Below are positions 19,000 to 27,796 of a stretch of 64,000 nt of DNA, piece after piece (the stretch's first letter is position 1; each line of letters starts with the position of its first letter). The notes beneath the pieces are model-generated. The model was not told the origin of the DNA. It saw only the letters and a list, made by a program, of their open reading frames with translations, and searched no databases. The DNA comes from CAVXHQ01 sp963761735. Its GTDB lineage: Bacteria > Pseudomonadota > Alphaproteobacteria > Rhodobacterales > Rhodobacteraceae. The stretch is from assembly GCA_963761735.1 (NCBI GenBank), contig CAVXHQ010000005.1, forward strand, positions 1,167,362 to 1,231,361. The letters are read 5' to 3'. A program made the translations under genes and the position numbers.

Positions 19000-19668
19000 T
19001 CACAGCCACCGGGGGCGGACCGCGCCCGGCGCGCGGGCCTCGATGCAGGTCAGGATGCTGACAATCTCGCCGCTGAATGCCTTGCGGATATCGGGCAGAT
19101 AGGGTGGCAGGTTCGTGCATTCGAGCAGCAGCACGCGGACGCTGCCGCACAGGCGGCCCCGCAGCAAATCGACGATCTCCGCCGCTGCGCGGGCGGTATC
19201 GAGGTGGTCCGCGTCGGACTCGATCACCCGGCGCAGATGACACTCGCGGTGCAGGCCGATCACCGACCCCGCACCGAGGCCGCCGGCGTGACACAGCGCC
19301 CGCGCCGCCTCCGCGTCGAAGGTCAGCACCGCGACGGCATCGGCACCGAACCGGGCCACCAGACCGGGCAGCGCGCCCAATGCCGAGGCCACGACGGGGA
19401 GCCCCGTGGCGGCCACCAGACTGTCCTGATGCGGCGCCAGAAACCCGCACGACGTCGTGACGACATCCCCGTGTGCCCCCCGAAGAGCGCCGAAAAACGG
19501 CCGCAGATCGATCCGACCCGGATTGTGACCGACGATGCCCCGCGCCGTGGCGCCGGGGACGCGGCGGATGTCGGGGGGGACGGCGAACGTTTCGGCACAG
19601 CCGATGTCGCCGGGCGGCCTCGGGAAATGCGTATCCAGATGCAGGACCGTGACGCGCGGCGCGCTCAT
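19000..19668 (-). CDS. Aspartate/glutamate racemase-like protein
   Basis: A 222-residue protein with the two-cysteine layout of cofactor-independent Asp/Glu/hydantoin racemases: Cys74 in 'VVTTSCGFLAP' and Cys184 in 'LLLECTNLPPY', each at the end of a predicted strand. In the family these two thiols remove and return the alpha proton from opposite faces. The start overlaps the stop of the TRAP large-permease gene (ATGA), so it belongs to that operon together with a DadA-like oxidase. The likely job is interconversion of an imported amino or hydantoin-type acid; the exact substrate is inference only. Confidence 0.78.
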   Translation of the reverse strand: MSAPRVTVLHLDTHFPRPPGDIGCAETFAVPPDIRRVPGATARGIVGHNPGRIDLRPFFGALRGAHGDVVTTSCGFLAPHQDSLVAATGLPVVASALGALPGLVARFGADAVAVLTFDAEAARALCHAGGLGAGSVIGLHRECHLRRVIESDADHLDTARAAAEIVDLLRGRLCGSVRVLLLECTNLPPYLPDIRKAFSGEIVSILTCIEARAPGAVRPRWL

Positions 19669-20978
19669 CCCGCGCTAGGCGTGCGGATCGTATCGGGCAG
19701 CCATGTGGCGATCTGTGGAAACGCCACCAGCAGCACGATCATCAGAAACATCAGCCCCACCATCGGCAGGGCGACACGGCTGATATAGCCCATCTGGTGG
19801 TTGGTCATGCCCTGCAACACGAACAGGTTGAACCCGACGGGCGGCGTCACCTGCGCCATCTCGACCACCACGACGACGAAAATCCCGAACCAGATCATGT
19901 CGATACCCGCCGCGCGCACCATCGGCTCGACGATCGCCATGGTCAGCACGACCGAGGAAATGCCGTCGAGGAACATGCCGAGAATGACATAAAAGACCGT
20001 CAGCGCGGCGATCAGGGCGATACGGCTCAGCCCCATGCCTTCGATCCAGGCTGCCAGTTCGCGCGGCAGCCCGGTGTAGCCCATCGACAGTTTCAGGAAC
20101 GCAGCCCCCATCAGGATCAGCGCGATCATCGCGCTGGTCCGCGTCGCCCCCATCAGGCTTTCCGAAAATGTCCTCCAGTCGAGAGAGCCTTGCGCCGCGG
20201 CGAGCACCAGCGCCCCGATGACGCCGACCGCCGCCGCCTCGGTCGCGGTGGCGAACCCGCCGTACATCGAGCCGATGACGCAGAACACGAGGACAAGGAC
20301 GGGCACGAGAAACCGGCTTTCGGCGACCATTTCGCGCCATGTCATGTCGGGTTCCGGGTCGGGCCGGGGGCCCCTGGTCGTGAAATGCCACCAGACGATA
20401 TAGCTGGAAAACAAGCCCGCAAGGACGAGGCCCGGCACGATGCCCGCGATGAACAGCTGGATGATCAATTCGTTGATCGACACGCCGTAGACGATCAGCG
20501 TGAGGGACGGCGGGATCATCAGGCCCAGCGTCGCGGCACCCGCCAGCGTGCCGATGATCATGTCCTCTGGATAGCCGCGCTTGCGCAGTTCGGGGATCGA
20601 CATCTTGCCCACGGTGGTGAGCGTGGCCGCCGACGAGCCTGAGACGGCGGCGAAGATCGTGCAGCCCGCGATGTTGGTGTGCAACAGCCCGCCCGGCAGA
20701 TGCCGCAGCCACGGCGCAAGGCCGCGGAACATGTCCTGGCTCAGCCGGGTGCGGTACAGGATTTCGCCCATCCAGATGAACAGGGGCAGGGCGGTCAGGG
20801 TCCAGGACGCCGAGGTCGCCCAGATTGCAGTGATCATCGCGTCGCCTGCCGGCCGGGTTGTGAACAGCTCGATCCCGATCCATGCGACGCCCATCAGGGC
20901 GAGGCCGATCCAGACAGAGGCCCCCAGCATGGCAAACAGCACGAAGAGGAACACGAGTGAAACGTAGATTTCGGTCAT
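19665..20978 (-). CDS. TRAP transporter large permease (DctM type)
   Basis: A 437-residue inner-membrane protein with around twelve hydrophobic segments. DctM marks: 'GSSAATLTTVGKMSIPELRKRGY' region around residue 110, 'GAATLGLMIPPSLTLIVYG', 'GFATATEAAAVGV', and 'QVTPPVGFNLFVLQG' near the C-terminus. It uses the sodium gradient to import the ligand delivered by the DctP protein encoded upstream. The start at 20978 (MTEIYVSL) was chosen over an upstream in-frame start because the preceding ten residues are non-homologous. A 154-base spacer separates it from dctQ, with a small GGTTC/GAACC hairpin but no gene. Confidence 0.94.
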   Translation of the reverse strand: MTEIYVSLVFLFVLFAMLGASVWIGLALMGVAWIGIELFTTRPAGDAMITAIWATSASWTLTALPLFIWMGEILYRTRLSQDMFRGLAPWLRHLPGGLLHTNIAGCTIFAAVSGSSAATLTTVGKMSIPELRKRGYPEDMIIGTLAGAATLGLMIPPSLTLIVYGVSINELIIQLFIAGIVPGLVLAGLFSSYIVWWHFTTRGPRPDPEPDMTWREMVAESRFLVPVLVLVFCVIGSMYGGFATATEAAAVGVIGALVLAAAQGSLDWRTFSESLMGATRTSAMIALILMGAAFLKLSMGYTGLPRELAAWIEGMGLSRIALIAALTVFYVILGMFLDGISSVVLTMAIVEPMVRAAGIDMIWFGIFVVVVVEMAQVTPPVGFNLFVLQGMTNHQMGYISRVALPMVGLMFLMIVLLVAFPQIATWLPDTIRTPSAG

Positions 20979-21132
20979 GTCCGGCGCGCGGCGGCCGGTG
21001 TTTTGCACCCGCCTGCTGCCGTGGCATCGACGCGGCGCTCTGGGGTGTATTGGCCTGCCTCAATCCGGAAAAATTCATCTGGTTCAAAGACGGAACCGGG
21101 TGCCGCGGCCGGACGCAAGAAACGATACAACA

Positions 21133-21846
21133 TCATGCCACGGCCTCCGCCCGGATCGGATTTTCCCCCGTCGCCAGCATCCGCGTCAACGTATCCCACA
21201 GCGCTACCGCAAGGATCGTGGACCCCAGCGCCATGGCGATCTGCGGGATCCAGACAGGCGTGAAAACCATCCCCGCCGTGCTGTCCGCCCACAGCGTGCT
21301 CCAGTCCGAGGGTCGGGTGATCAGCATCTCGAAGGCGGTCACCACGCTTTCGGGGATCTTGTCCTGTCCTTGCGTGCGTTCGTTGAACCGCTCGCTTTCA
21401 AGCGTGATTTTCACGGCATAACGCGCGAAATAGGTGGCGATCACGGCGGACAGGGCAACGGCGGCGATATCCAGCACGCGCCCCAGACGGTCGTTTATCG
21501 CCAGAAAGATCGATACCCGGATATGCGCGCCGCGCATGAGCGCGTGGGCCAGCGCAAAGAACGACGCCGCGGCCATCGCATAGCCCGAAAACATCGTCGA
21601 TCCCGGAAAGGCGATGCCCGCCCAGCGGCAGACCATCTGTGCCACGATCAGCAGCAATATCAGAACGGTAAAACCTGCCGCCATGATACCCGCCACGACA
21701 TATATCGCATCGAGCATCCGCCAGACGGGCCGCAGGACGTGGCGCATCGCAGGTCGCGCCAGCGCACAAAGAAGCGCGACGGCACCGGGCATGACAAACA
21801 GCCAGACCCAGAGCGGCAGGCCAAGAACGGTAGACCAGTCACGCAT
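21133..21846 (-). CDS. TRAP transporter small permease (DctQ type)
   Basis: A 237-residue membrane protein, longer than the usual 160-190 residues because of an N-terminal extension of about 50 residues that contains an additional hydrophobic segment (LGLPLWVWLFVMPGAVALLC). The DctQ core follows: 'FSGYAMAAASFFALAHALMRGAHIRVSIFL' region near residues 95-125 with the conserved R-G-x-H-I-R-V. Pairs with DctM for sodium-driven uptake. AAAGGACC is placed well before the ATG. The upstream gap to dctP carries a 36-bp tandem repeat. Confidence 0.88.
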   Translation of the reverse strand: MRDWSTVLGLPLWVWLFVMPGAVALLCALARPAMRHVLRPVWRMLDAIYVVAGIMAAGFTVLILLLIVAQMVCRWAGIAFPGSTMFSGYAMAAASFFALAHALMRGAHIRVSIFLAINDRLGRVLDIAAVALSAVIATYFARYAVKITLESERFNERTQGQDKIPESVVTAFEMLITRPSDWSTLWADSTAGMVFTPVWIPQIAMALGSTILAVALWDTLTRMLATGENPIRAEAVA

Positions 21847-21886
21847 GGGGCGGTCCTTTCAGGCGATGCGGCGGAAAATACGGGAC

Positions 21887-22021
21887 GAGCGCAGCGAGGC
21901 CCCGCCCGCCGTCCCCGAGGGATGAGCGCAGCGAGGCCCGCCGACCGTACCCGAGGGACGAGCGCAGCGAGGCCCGCCCGCTTCTCGTGCGGGGCGAGCA
22001 GTGCGAGACCCGCCCCTCGCA
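21887..22021. repeat. Tandem repeat, about 36 bp x 4, between dctP and dctQ
   Basis: The landmark GAGCGCAGCGAGG(C) recurs at 21887, 21924 and 21960, with a diverged fourth copy at 21996 (spacings 37, 36 and 36). It fills nearly the whole gap between the DctP stop and the DctQ start and is G/C-rich. Confidence 0.85.
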
Positions 22022-22033
22022 ATGCTCAAGACC

Positions 22034-23017
22034 TCAGTTCTCCCTATAGGCGTCGAGGATCGCCTGACCGGCCTCGCCCGTATCCTCGAGCCATTGCGCC
22101 TGCATGCCCGCACCGATCTCCTGCAATTCGGCGAGGAACTCGGGGCCCGCGTCCGCGACGGTCATGCCGTTGGCCTCGAGTTCGGAGAAGTAGAAGTTGG
22201 TCAACTCTTCGGACCGCGCAAGACAGGCCGCACCGACCTCGTCTGCGGCCTCTTGCACGGCGGCCTGCATGTCGGCGTCAAGGCCGGCCCAGACGTCGCC
22301 ATTCACCATGACGTAGTTGCGCGGCAGCCAGGCGTTCACCTTGTAGTAGTGGCTCAGCTGTTCCCAGACCTGGCTGTCATAGCCGGTCGATCCCGATGAG
22401 ATGAACGCCGAGACGACGCCGGTGGCCAGCGCCTGAGACAGTTCCGCCGCCTCGACCTGCACGGGGATCATCCCCAGCGCTTCGGCGAATGTCGCCGTGG
22501 CCGCGTTATAGGACCGGAACTTGATGCCTTGCGTGTCGGCGGAGCTTTCGACCGCCTGATCGAAATAGAACCCCTGACCGGGCCAGGGGCAGGTGTAGAG
22601 CGTGACCAGATTTTGCTCGGCCAGCACCTCGTTGACCGGGCCGCGCGCGGCCTCCCACAGGCGCTGGTTGTCGGCGTATGTCGTGGCGAGGAAGGGGACG
22701 TTGTCCCATGCCAGGATGGGGTCTTCGTTGGCATGGCCAGACATCAGCCGCTCACCTATGGGCACCTGACCGGTCTGGATCGCGCGTTTGATATCGCTGC
22801 CGCCGATCAGCGCACCGCCTGCGTGCACGGTGATGTCGATGGCGCCGTCGGTCAGCGCGCGGACCCGGTCGGCGAACATCACGCCCATTTCGGAATGGAA
22901 ATTGCTGGCCGGATAGGCCATCGGCATGTCCCAGGCCTGTGCGTGGGCGTCGGCGAGTGCGATCGTTGCGGCACTGGCGGCGAGCGCCGTTCCGACAAAA
23001 GCGGTGCTGAATTTCAT
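22034..23017 (-). CDS. TRAP transporter substrate-binding protein (DctP type)
   Basis: A 327-residue periplasmic protein. Residues 1-26 are a Sec signal ending A-D-A-H-A. The mature part has the DctP features 'FADRVRALTDGAIDITVHAGG', 'AIQTGQVPIGERLMSGHANEDPILAWDNVPFLATTY', and 'GIKFRSYNAATATFAEALGMIPVQV' with the arginine that normally contacts the ligand carboxylate. The ligand is therefore probably an organic or amino acid. GGAGAACCTC immediately precedes the ATG at 23017, so that start is preferred over ATG 23029. Confidence 0.93.
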   Translation of the reverse strand: MKFSTAFVGTALAASAATIALADAHAQAWDMPMAYPASNFHSEMGVMFADRVRALTDGAIDITVHAGGALIGGSDIKRAIQTGQVPIGERLMSGHANEDPILAWDNVPFLATTYADNQRLWEAARGPVNEVLAEQNLVTLYTCPWPGQGFYFDQAVESSADTQGIKFRSYNAATATFAEALGMIPVQVEAAELSQALATGVVSAFISSGSTGYDSQVWEQLSHYYKVNAWLPRNYVMVNGDVWAGLDADMQAAVQEAADEVGAACLARSEELTNFYFSELEANGMTVADAGPEFLAELQEIGAGMQAQWLEDTGEAGQAILDAYREN

Positions 23018-23065
23018 GAGGTTCTCCATGTTGGGGACCCGCCGCCAAGTACCCTTGCGGTCGCA

Positions 23066-24307
23066 TTATGCGTGGCGTCGGGGATCGAAGGCGCTCAAAT
23101 CCGTGTTCAAGGCGGTGCCTGAGATCATATCCGCGACGATCCGACCCGTTTTGGGCCCGCCTGTCAAGCCGACGTGCTGGTGGCCAAAGGCGGCATATCC
23201 GCGACCGTCCGGGTCCAGCGGGCCGATCAGCGGCAGGCTGTCGGCGGGGGCGGGGCGGTGGCCCATCCATGTCACCTCGCGCTCCCATGTCACCCCCGGC
23301 AGGACCCGCGCGATATGGCGCCGCAGCATCGCAAAGGGCGCGGCCGAGGGCCCAGCACCCAGACCGCCGAATTCGATCACGCCCGCGCAGCGGATGCGCC
23401 CGTCCATCGGGGTGACGACGAATTTGCCCGCCGCCACCATCATCGGCGCACGCGGCATCGCCGACGGGTTCATCAGCTCGATATGATAGCCGCGCTCGCT
23501 CTCGAACTGCAGGCTCTTCAGCCCCAGCTTGCGGGCGATATCGCCCGACCACGGACCCAGGGCGAGCACGATGTGGTCCGCCGCCATCCGTCCCGCATCG
23601 GTCGTCAGTGCCTGCACGGCGCCTCCGTCAACCTCGACATCCGTGATCGCGGTGCGGACAATCGTGCCACCCCGCTCCGCGAAATGCGCGGCGAGGGCCT
23701 GCACATAGGCGCCGGGGTCCGAAATCCGGCCGTGGTTCTTGCAGCGGACGACGACGACAAAGGCACCGCCGAACAGCGGGTCGTGGGCGGTGGCGTCGGC
23801 GCCGCGCAGCACCTCGGATGCAACGCCATGCGCCGCGCGGATCGCCCATCCGCCTGCATCGGCGGCAAATTCCGCCTCGGTTGCATAGCCAAAGCAATAG
23901 TCGTCGTCGTGGACGAAACGCGCGGCAGGGGTTGCCGCCGACAGGGCCCGATGCTGGGCAAGGCTGTCGCCGAGCAGCATCGACATATGCGTTGCATAAT
24001 GGGCGACGTGGGTGGTCGTGGCGTGGGCCAGATAGCGGCGCAGGAATGGCAACAGGCGCGGCAGATAGCGCCAGCGCAGGAACAGCGGCTGGTCGCGACC
24101 GCTCAGCATGCCCGGCGCGCGGCGCAGGATGCCGGGCGTCGTGACCGGGATCACCGCTCCCGCCGCCAGCACGCCCGCATTGCCGTGACTGGTGCCCGAC
24201 GCCGGACCCTCCCGGTCCACGAGGGTCACGGTGTGCCCCGCCCGTTGCAGCCAGAGCGCCGCCGACACACCGACGATGCCCGCCCCCGCCACGATGATAT
24301 TCGCCAT
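23066..24307 (-). CDS. FAD-dependent D-amino-acid dehydrogenase-like oxidoreductase
   Basis: A 413-residue flavoprotein of the DAO/DadA family. It starts directly with the dinucleotide-binding fold (IIVAGAGIVGVSAALWLQRA, G-x-G-x2-G) and ends with the FAD C-terminal signature 'GHQHVGLTGGPKTGRIVADMI'. DadA oxidatively deaminates D-amino acids and passes electrons to the respiratory chain. Encoded between a rhodanese and dctP, in an operon with a racemase: together they suggest uptake, racemisation and oxidation of an amino acid. CAGGGAAA is correctly placed upstream of the 24307 start. The substrate is not determined. Confidence 0.88.
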   Translation of the reverse strand: MANIIVAGAGIVGVSAALWLQRAGHTVTLVDREGPASGTSHGNAGVLAAGAVIPVTTPGILRRAPGMLSGRDQPLFLRWRYLPRLLPFLRRYLAHATTTHVAHYATHMSMLLGDSLAQHRALSAATPAARFVHDDDYCFGYATEAEFAADAGGWAIRAAHGVASEVLRGADATAHDPLFGGAFVVVVRCKNHGRISDPGAYVQALAAHFAERGGTIVRTAITDVEVDGGAVQALTTDAGRMAADHIVLALGPWSGDIARKLGLKSLQFESERGYHIELMNPSAMPRAPMMVAAGKFVVTPMDGRIRCAGVIEFGGLGAGPSAAPFAMLRRHIARVLPGVTWEREVTWMGHRPAPADSLPLIGPLDPDGRGYAAFGHQHVGLTGGPKTGRIVADMISGTALNTDLSAFDPRRHA

Positions 24308-24377
24308 GCGATTTCCCTGCCGGTCCGTGCCGGCCCCATCGGCCCGTGACATCTCTATCGCCCTGAGGCCGGACCCG

Positions 24378-24776
24378 TCATGTACCGTCCGCGACGCGGT
24401 CGACCGGCCCGCCCTGCGCCTCCCAGGTCGCGAATCCGTCTTTCAGATGCGACGCCGCAAACCCCATGTCCTGCAGGGTTGCCACCGTCAGCGCAGACCG
24501 CCAGCCCGACGCGCAGTGAAACACATATTGCTTGCCCTGCGCGAAAACCGGTTTGTGGTACGGGCTTTCGGGGTCGACCCAGAATTCGATCATGCCGCGC
24601 GGCGCATGGAAGCTGCCGGGGATAAAGCCTGCGCGCCGGCGTTCGCGGATATCGCGGATGTCGACGATGACGACGTCCGGATCGTCCAGCATGGCGATCA
24701 GATCCGGCGTTTCGACCTCGTCGATCCGGGCGCGTGCGGCGGCGACCATGTCGGCGGCGGTGGTGGTAAGGGGCAT
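24378..24776 (-). CDS. Rhodanese-like domain protein
   Basis: A 132-residue single rhodanese domain: 'VVIVDIRDIRERRRAGFIPGSFHAPRG' near residues 35-62 and the active loop with Cys88 in 'FHCASGWRSALT', long enough for a sulfurtransferase persulfide site. Rhodaneses move sulfane sulfur between thiosulfate or thiols and acceptors. First gene of the minus-strand TRAP operon, 70 bases ahead of the DadA-like gene. Its presence hints that the imported compound contains sulfur, but that is inference from context only. Confidence 0.87.
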   Translation of the reverse strand: MPLTTTAADMVAAARARIDEVETPDLIAMLDDPDVVIVDIRDIRERRRAGFIPGSFHAPRGMIEFWVDPESPYHKPVFAQGKQYVFHCASGWRSALTVATLQDMGFAASHLKDGFATWEAQGGPVDRVADGT

Positions 24777-24820
24777 GGGGCTGTCCTGACTTTTAGCGAT
24801 TTGACAGGACGCGGGCGGGC

Positions 24821-24880
24821 GACGCAAGGGCCGGGCAGGCGACGCAAGGGCCGGGCGGGCGACGCAAGGGCCGGGCATGC
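24821..24880. repeat. Tandem repeat, 20 bp x 3, upstream of the rhodanese gene
   Basis: GACGCAAGGG-CCGGGC(A/G)GGC starts at 24821, 24841 and 24861, with exact 20-base spacing; only the last few bases vary. It sits in the 5' leader of the rhodanese gene. The rest of 24881-25096 shows nothing recognisable. Confidence 0.85.
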
Positions 24881-25096
24881 GGTACAGGACCGGTCGGCAT
24901 TCCCGGGCGCTCCCGCCCGGGGACGCGCGGACGCTCCGCCTGAGGCAACGTGAACGGTGCCGGGGATTGCAGCCGGTGCACGCCGGTCGCGGCACAAATC
25001 GCGGTTCGTCGGTAACGCGCAGGGCGGCGATCCGGTCAGCCCGACTGGATTTCAACACCCCCGCGATGACCGACCGTCACACGCATCGGGTCGTTA

Positions 25097-25110
25097 CTGA
25101 AATGTTTCAG
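25097..25110. promoter_or_regulatory. Palindrome resembling an IclR-family operator
   Basis: CTGAAA-TG-TTTCAG, a perfect inverted repeat in the leader of the IclR-type gene. The reported IclR consensus (TGGAAATnATTTCCA) has the same GAAAT...TTTC layout, so it may be the autoregulatory site. It could equally be unrelated. Confidence 0.4.
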
Positions 25111-25282
25111 GACGGCGGGCGGGATCCGCCGAACCGGTTCGCGGGTAAAAATCAAATCATGCGTGAGCAGTCAATCAGCTTCGCATGAACCGGTCAAAAA
25201 CGCGGTAGAGGCGCCGGGGTCCGCCCGTACCGGAGAAATACGGTTTGCCAAATCCGAGACGGTCGCGATACACCTTGGCGCC

Positions 25283-26098
25283 ATGACCGGCGACATCCCC
25301 CCGACCGACGAGACCGCGCCCAAACGGTACAGCGCGCCCGCTCTGGAGAAAGGGCTGCATATCCTTGAAATTCTGGCGGAGCAGGACACGGGGCTCAGCC
25401 AGAGCGAGATCGCGCGGGCGATGCAGCGGTCTGTCAGCGAGATTTTCCGCATGCTCGTGGTGCTGACCGACCGTGGCTATGTCATGCAGGACCCCGCGAC
25501 GGACCGCTATGTCCTGACGTCCAGACTGTTCGAGGTGGCGCACCGGACGCCGCTGATACGGCGCCTGACGACGCTCGCGGCGCCGCTGATGGGCAAGCTC
25601 GCGCGCGAGATCAACCAGTCGACGCATCTGAGCATCGTCAGCGACGGGTTCATCCTGATCGTCGGACAGATCGATCCGCCGGGAAACCATGTGATGTCTG
25701 TCCGGCTCGGGGCCCGGCTTGAAATATGGCGGGCGTCGTCGGGGCGGGTCATCACCGCGTTTTCGGATGCCGATACGGTCGACGATCTGATGGCACGGGT
25801 GCCAATGCCGTCCGGCATGACCGAGGACCGTCTGCGCGCCGATCTTGCGGGGATCCGCGCCCGCGGCCACGAGATCACCGACAGTTTCGTGGCCCGCGGC
25901 ATCGTCAATATCGCGGCACCCGTGTCGGACCATACCGGACGCGCGGTGGCCGCGATTACGGTGCCGCATCTGGAACGATTCAACGATCCCATCGATTTCG
26001 CAACCTGCGCCCGCCAGCTGATCGAAACCGCGAATGCGATAAGCCGCGGACTTGGCGGGCAACAGGTGCCTGCCTACGGCGATCTCAACCGGGATTAG
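25283..26098 (+). CDS. IclR family transcriptional regulator
   Basis: About 271 residues: an N-terminal winged helix ('ALEKGLHILEILAEQDTGLSQSEIARAMQ' area, residues 18-80) and an IclR effector domain (residues 90-265, with 'ARGIVNIAAPVSDHTGRAVAAITV' area). Such regulators control aromatic, sugar or acid catabolic operons. The ATG at 25283 gives the normal length; the frame is open to a GTG at 25163 but the added 40 residues look unconserved. The gene points toward the convergent dehydrogenase/MaoC unit and is the first regulator of the 25-40 kb catabolic island. Confidence 0.88.
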   Translation: MTGDIPPTDETAPKRYSAPALEKGLHILEILAEQDTGLSQSEIARAMQRSVSEIFRMLVVLTDRGYVMQDPATDRYVLTSRLFEVAHRTPLIRRLTTLAAPLMGKLAREINQSTHLSIVSDGFILIVGQIDPPGNHVMSVRLGARLEIWRASSGRVITAFSDADTVDDLMARVPMPSGMTEDRLRADLAGIRARGHEITDSFVARGIVNIAAPVSDHTGRAVAAITVPHLERFNDPIDFATCARQLIETANAISRGLGGQQVPAYGDLNRD

Positions 26099-26138
26099 TC
26101 CGATCGGCCCATGCGAGAGGCGCACCCTCCGGACCTGC

Positions 26139-27215
26139 CTAGTCGAGAACCAGCGGCGTGGACGGCGCGCGCATCGACGCGAAACAGGCCTCGACCAGCG
26201 CCATCGTGCCATAGGCATCCTCGACGCCGGAATGCAGGACGTCGTCCTCGCCCGAGGCCCTGCGCTGAAGGTTGCGCATCGGCCCGATGAAGGCGTCGGT
26301 GAACCAGCTTCCCACCAGCGGGATCCGCGCCCATTCGTCATCGTTGCGGCAGAACCACAACTCGTCCGGCTCGCCGTCGGGATAGGCGTAATTGACGCCG
26401 AGTTTGACCATCATCGCGCCTTGCGTGCCTTCGAACCGGAACCAGGCGGACTGAAATTTGCGGCCACACTGATGGTTGTGGTTGATCGACATCAGACCGC
26501 GCAGGCGAGACCCGTAATCGAGGATCACCGAGGTGCGGGTCTGGGCGAAATCCGCTGCACGCGGATCGTGCATCGAGCGCGCGAACACGCCCAGCGGATT
26601 TCCGGCGACGGCGCGGATCGCATCGAGGTAATGGACCGAATGCACCAGCAATTCGACCCGCTCCATCGGGATCAGAAACGGGAACAGTGACCACGGCGTA
26701 TAGATGTTGAGATGCACCTCGATCTCGAGCAGATCGCCCAGCAGACCGCGCGAGACGGCATCCTGGACCGCCAGCATCATCGGCGAAAACCGCAGCTGAA
26801 AGTTCATCGCCGCCGTCAGGCCCTTGTCGCGGCAGATCTGCCGGATGTGGCGCGCCTGATCCTGATCGGGGCCCATCGGTTTCTGGATCAGCACGGTGGC
26901 ACCGTCGGGCAGGTCCGGCAGGATCGCGGCGATGGCCTGCGGCGGCACGGCCACATCATAGACGACGCCCGTGCCATGTGCCGCGACGGCCGCCGCGACG
27001 TTTGCGTGGACCGCCGGAATGGCGTGATCCGCTGCGAGCGACGTCGCGCGTTCAACGTCGATGTCGGTGACGCCGGCCACGGTAAACCCGGCGCGTGCGT
27101 AGGCGGGCAGGTGGGCATCGCGTACGATGCCGCCCGCGCCGATGATGACGATGGGTCTGGGTGCTGCGGGGGCGGGCCATGTCTGGCGCAGGTCCGGCAG
27201 GGAATCGACAGTCAT
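26139..27215 (-). CDS. Gfo/Idh/MocA family NAD(P)-dependent oxidoreductase
   Basis: A 358-residue dehydrogenase with an N-terminal Rossmann fold ('IVIIGAGGIVRDAHLPAYARAGF', G-x-G-x2-x), the E-K-P-like motif replaced by Q-K-P ('LIQKPMGPD'), and the second domain with 'VELLVHSVHYLDAIRA', where histidines normally act in catalysis. The Glu to Gln change in the usual E-K-P is notable but the catalytic lysine remains. Family members oxidise sugar or inositol hydroxyls. It is coupled by ATGA to the MaoC gene upstream on the minus strand. In this island it is the best candidate for an initial sugar-oxidation step. Confidence 0.88.
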   Translation of the reverse strand: MTVDSLPDLRQTWPAPAAPRPIVIIGAGGIVRDAHLPAYARAGFTVAGVTDIDVERATSLAADHAIPAVHANVAAAVAAHGTGVVYDVAVPPQAIAAILPDLPDGATVLIQKPMGPDQDQARHIRQICRDKGLTAAMNFQLRFSPMMLAVQDAVSRGLLGDLLEIEVHLNIYTPWSLFPFLIPMERVELLVHSVHYLDAIRAVAGNPLGVFARSMHDPRAADFAQTRTSVILDYGSRLRGLMSINHNHQCGRKFQSAWFRFEGTQGAMMVKLGVNYAYPDGEPDELWFCRNDDEWARIPLVGSWFTDAFIGPMRNLQRRASGEDDVLHSGVEDAYGTMALVEACFASMRAPSTPLVLD

Positions 27216-27664
27216 GATAGGGCCTTTCTGCGTTCGACGAGCAGGATATGCTCGCAATACAGTACCGTCTTGCCGGACTGATTGGTGGTTTCGCAAATTT
27301 CGGTCACACGGCCATGCCCCTTGCGTTTGGGATCGCCGGCGAGCGTGCCGACGGTCACCACCGTGCGGATCGTGTCGCCCGCATAGACCGGCGTCGGAAA
27401 CCGCAAACGCTCATATCCATAGGTGAAGGCGCGCGGGTTGATCTGCGTCGCGGTCAGGCCGATGCCGATGGCGAAGGTCATCGTGCCATGGGCGATGCGC
27501 GCGCCGAACGGCTGCGTCGCACACCATTGGGCGTCCATGTGATGCGGAAAGAAATCGCCCGAATGGCCCGCGTGAATGACGATATCGGCCTCGGTGATCG
27601 TGCGTCCGAACGATGTTCGCGCCGCGCCCTGCCGGTAGTCTTCGAAGAATTGTTCGACTTCCAT
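27212..27664 (-). CDS. MaoC-type dehydratase/hydratase (with catalytic Asp and His)
   Basis: A 150-residue hot-dog-fold protein. The hydratase-2 motif appears as 'HSGDFFPHHMDAQWCA' near residues 34-49, with the catalytic Asp and His positions of the G-D-x-N-P-x-H consensus occupied (Asn is Phe). Later 'IAHGTMTFAIGIGL' and 'YGYERLRFPTPVYAGDTI' are standard. The family adds or removes water on enoyl-CoA-type substrates. GAGGAGG precedes the ATG. Divergent from a second MaoC gene across a 132-base promoter region; followed by a MocA-type dehydrogenase. Confidence 0.88.
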   Translation of the reverse strand: MEVEQFFEDYRQGAARTSFGRTITEADIVIHAGHSGDFFPHHMDAQWCATQPFGARIAHGTMTFAIGIGLTATQINPRAFTYGYERLRFPTPVYAGDTIRTVVTVGTLAGDPKRKGHGRVTEICETTNQSGKTVLYCEHILLVERRKALS

Positions 27665-27796
27665 CGCGTCCTCCTCATATGCTGCTGCTCTTTTACATAT
27701 ACAATATAGTTTGACATGTGAAAGCTGCTGATTGAAGATGCACAGGCATGGCGCGGTATGGACGAGACCGCATCGCGCCGCCCGGGGGGAAAACAT
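27665..27796. promoter_or_regulatory. Divergent promoter region between two MaoC genes
   Basis: An A/T-rich core at about 27690-27725 contrasts with the GC-rich surroundings. TTGACA at 27711-27716 could serve as a rightward -35 box, and TATATTGTATATG on the other strand resembles a leftward -10 region. TTTACATATAC...GACATGTGAAA around it is a loose inverted repeat where a regulator could bind. Confidence 0.45.
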
